This document shows, in pieces, positions 14,789 through 15,464 of a stretch of 15,464 nt of DNA. The position numbers and the translations under genes were made by a program. Under the pieces are notes generated by a model, which saw nothing but the letters and a program-made list of their open reading frames with translations, searched no databases and was not told where the DNA came from. Source of the stretch: an uncultured Blautia sp. (GTDB taxonomy: Bacteria > Bacillota > Clostridia > Lachnospirales > Lachnospiraceae); contig UQAX01000055.1 in NCBI GenBank assembly GCA_900539145.1, positions 1 to 15,464 of the forward strand. Direction: 5' to 3'. Numbering within the stretch: position 1 is the stretch's first letter; every line of letters begins with the position of its first letter.

Positions 14789-15346
14789 ATGGCAACAGAT
14801 GAGAGAATTCAGGTATATGAACATAAAATGACTAAGACATTGGACAGTCTTACCAAAGAACTGGTTACCATTCGTGCAGGACGTGCAAATCCGCATATTT
14901 TAGATAAACTTACCGTAGACTATTATGGAACACCTACACCGCTTCAGCAGGTGGCAAATATTACTGTTCCAGAAGCAAGAATGATTCAAATTCAGCCTTG
15001 GGAAGCATCCTTAATCAAAGAAATCAGTAAAGCAATTTTATCTTCTGATTTAAATTTAAACCCAAATAGTGATGGAAAGATTATTCGTCTGGTACTTCCG
15101 GAATTGACAGAGGAACGCAGAAAAGAACTGGTAAAAGATGTTAAGAAAAAAGGTGAAGCAGCTAAAGTTGCAGTTCGTAATGTGCGCCGCGATGCCAATG
15201 ATGCTTTTAAAAAGCTGGCAAAACAGGATGTATCTGAAGATGAAATTAAAGAATTAGAAGACCAGATCCAAAAAATTACAGATAAATTTGTAAAAGAAAT
15301 TGAAAAAGCAGTAGAAGAAAAATCAAAAGAAATTCTGACTGTATAA
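14789..15346 (+). CDS. frr: Ribosome recycling factor
   Basis: A 185-aa protein, the usual length for RRF. With EF-G and IF3 it splits the post-termination ribosome and frees the mRNA. Family stretches are TIRAGRANP at 28-36, YYGTPTPLQQVANITVPEARM at about 45-65, LVLPELTEERRKELV at about 101-115, and the arginine-rich VRNVRRDAND at about 128-137. The latter contains the arginine essential in E. coli RRF. The C-terminal third is a long charged helix. AGGAGG at 14775-14780 is 8 bases upstream of the ATG. A terminator-like hairpin lies 14 bases after the stop. In most relatives uppS (isoprenyl transferase) comes next; here the sequence enters the terminal repeat. Confidence 0.97.
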   Translation: MATDERIQVYEHKMTKTLDSLTKELVTIRAGRANPHILDKLTVDYYGTPTPLQQVANITVPEARMIQIQPWEASLIKEISKAILSSDLNLNPNSDGKIIRLVLPELTEERRKELVKDVKKKGEAAKVAVRNVRRDANDAFKKLAKQDVSEDEIKELEDQIQKITDKFVKEIEKAVEEKSKEILTV

Positions 15347-15360
15347 AAAAGAACATAGGA

Positions 15361-15395
15361 AGGGGCACATACAAATTCCGTATTGTGCCTCTTTT
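15361..15395 (+). terminator. Terminator-like hairpin after frr
   Basis: The left arm AGGGGCACATAC (15361-15372) pairs with 15380-15392 around a 7-base loop: four pairs, a bulged T, then eight pairs including one G-T wobble. A short T run (15392-15395) follows. The T tract is modest, so read-through is possible. An AGGAGG at 15402-15407 comes just after it. Confidence 0.65.
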
Positions 15396-15401
15396 ATGCG
15401 T

Positions 15402-15437
15402 AGGAGGAAAAGTTTGAAACAAAGAGATAGTGGTTAG
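15402..15437 (+). other. SD plus seven-codon TTG frame entering the right repeat arm
   Basis: AGGAGG (15402-15407) lies 6 bases before TTG 15414, which opens a frame read as MKQRDSG and closes with TAG at 15435-15437. A GAGG follows at once, and TTG (15453) or ATG (15457) could open a longer frame running off the window. The same short frame occurs on the minus strand at the left end, also preceded by an SD. It could be a leader peptide or chance; its product is not recognised. Confidence 0.25.
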
Positions 15438-15464
15438 AGGAAAATAAAATTGTATGGCAAACAA
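15409..15464. repeat. Right arm of the 56-bp terminal inverted repeat
   Basis: Exact reverse complement of bases 1-56. It begins 62 bases after the frr stop, just past the hairpin and an SD. In this arm the plus strand is the outward-reading one. Confidence 0.9.

Noticed and set aside
15276..15464. Minus-strand open frame of 62 codons crossing the right repeat arm
   Set aside because: It runs through the frr terminator hairpin and antisense to frr, is composed of low-complexity hydrophobic codons, and starts at the window edge with no visible signals.
1..15464. tRNA, rRNA, CRISPR array, prophage or transposase gene
   Set aside because: No cloverleaf, spaced short repeats, phage genes or DDE/serine/tyrosine recombinase proteins were found on either strand. 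The only mobile-element hint is the terminal inverted repeat.

Overview
The window reads as a low-GC Gram-positive chromosome fragment, most likely class Clostridia and probably Lachnospiraceae. Grounds: AT-rich sequence, purine-rich Shine-Dalgarno (SD) sites before almost every gene, several TTG/GTG starts, promoters with extended -10 (TGn) elements, the pyrH-frr pair, and the types of ABC, two-component and transporter genes. The family-level placement is an inference; no rRNA is present. Gene content is mostly ordinary chromosomal, with no phage, CRISPR, tRNA or transposase gene.

Layout. (1) 1-56 is one arm of a perfect 56-bp inverted repeat whose other arm is 15409-15464. The window therefore starts and ends in the same sequence, which reads outward at both ends. 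A promoter and SD on the minus strand point out of the left end. (2) 195-1321: a NuoE-like [2Fe-2S] thioredoxin-fold protein and a HAD phosphatase in one operon. (3) 1393-2283: a LysO-type exporter split into two same-frame genes, closed by a strong terminator. (4) 2348-5751: a response regulator, a BcrA-type ABC ATPase, its permease and a histidine kinase with almost no extracellular part. This resembles peptide-antibiotic sensing and detoxification modules. Four phased TTAAC repeats lie between the regulator and the ABC genes. (5) 5803-9021, minus strand: carB without carA, convergent with the kinase gene and sharing a two-way terminator with it. (6) 9181-12482: an ABC ATPase, a 520-aa export permease and an NdpA/YejK-family nucleoid-associated protein in one tight operon. 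(7) 12579-13949: a sodium-dependent NSS transporter behind a strong promoter and a structured 5' leader. (8) 14064-15346: pyrH and frr, followed by a terminator-like hairpin and the right repeat arm.

How the genes work together. The regulator, ABC and kinase genes look like a self-contained envelope-stress or antimicrobial-peptide circuit: the regulator probably binds the TTAAC repeats and drives the transporter and kinase. CarB (carbamoyl phosphate) and PyrH (UMP to UDP) both serve pyrimidine synthesis but are far apart and separately transcribed. Frr and PyrH are growth genes. I see no convincing entirely new system. The best leads are the terminal inverted repeat with its outward signals, the TTAAC operator, hairpins placed directly before SD sites, the NSS leader structure and the exporter plus nucleoid-protein operon.
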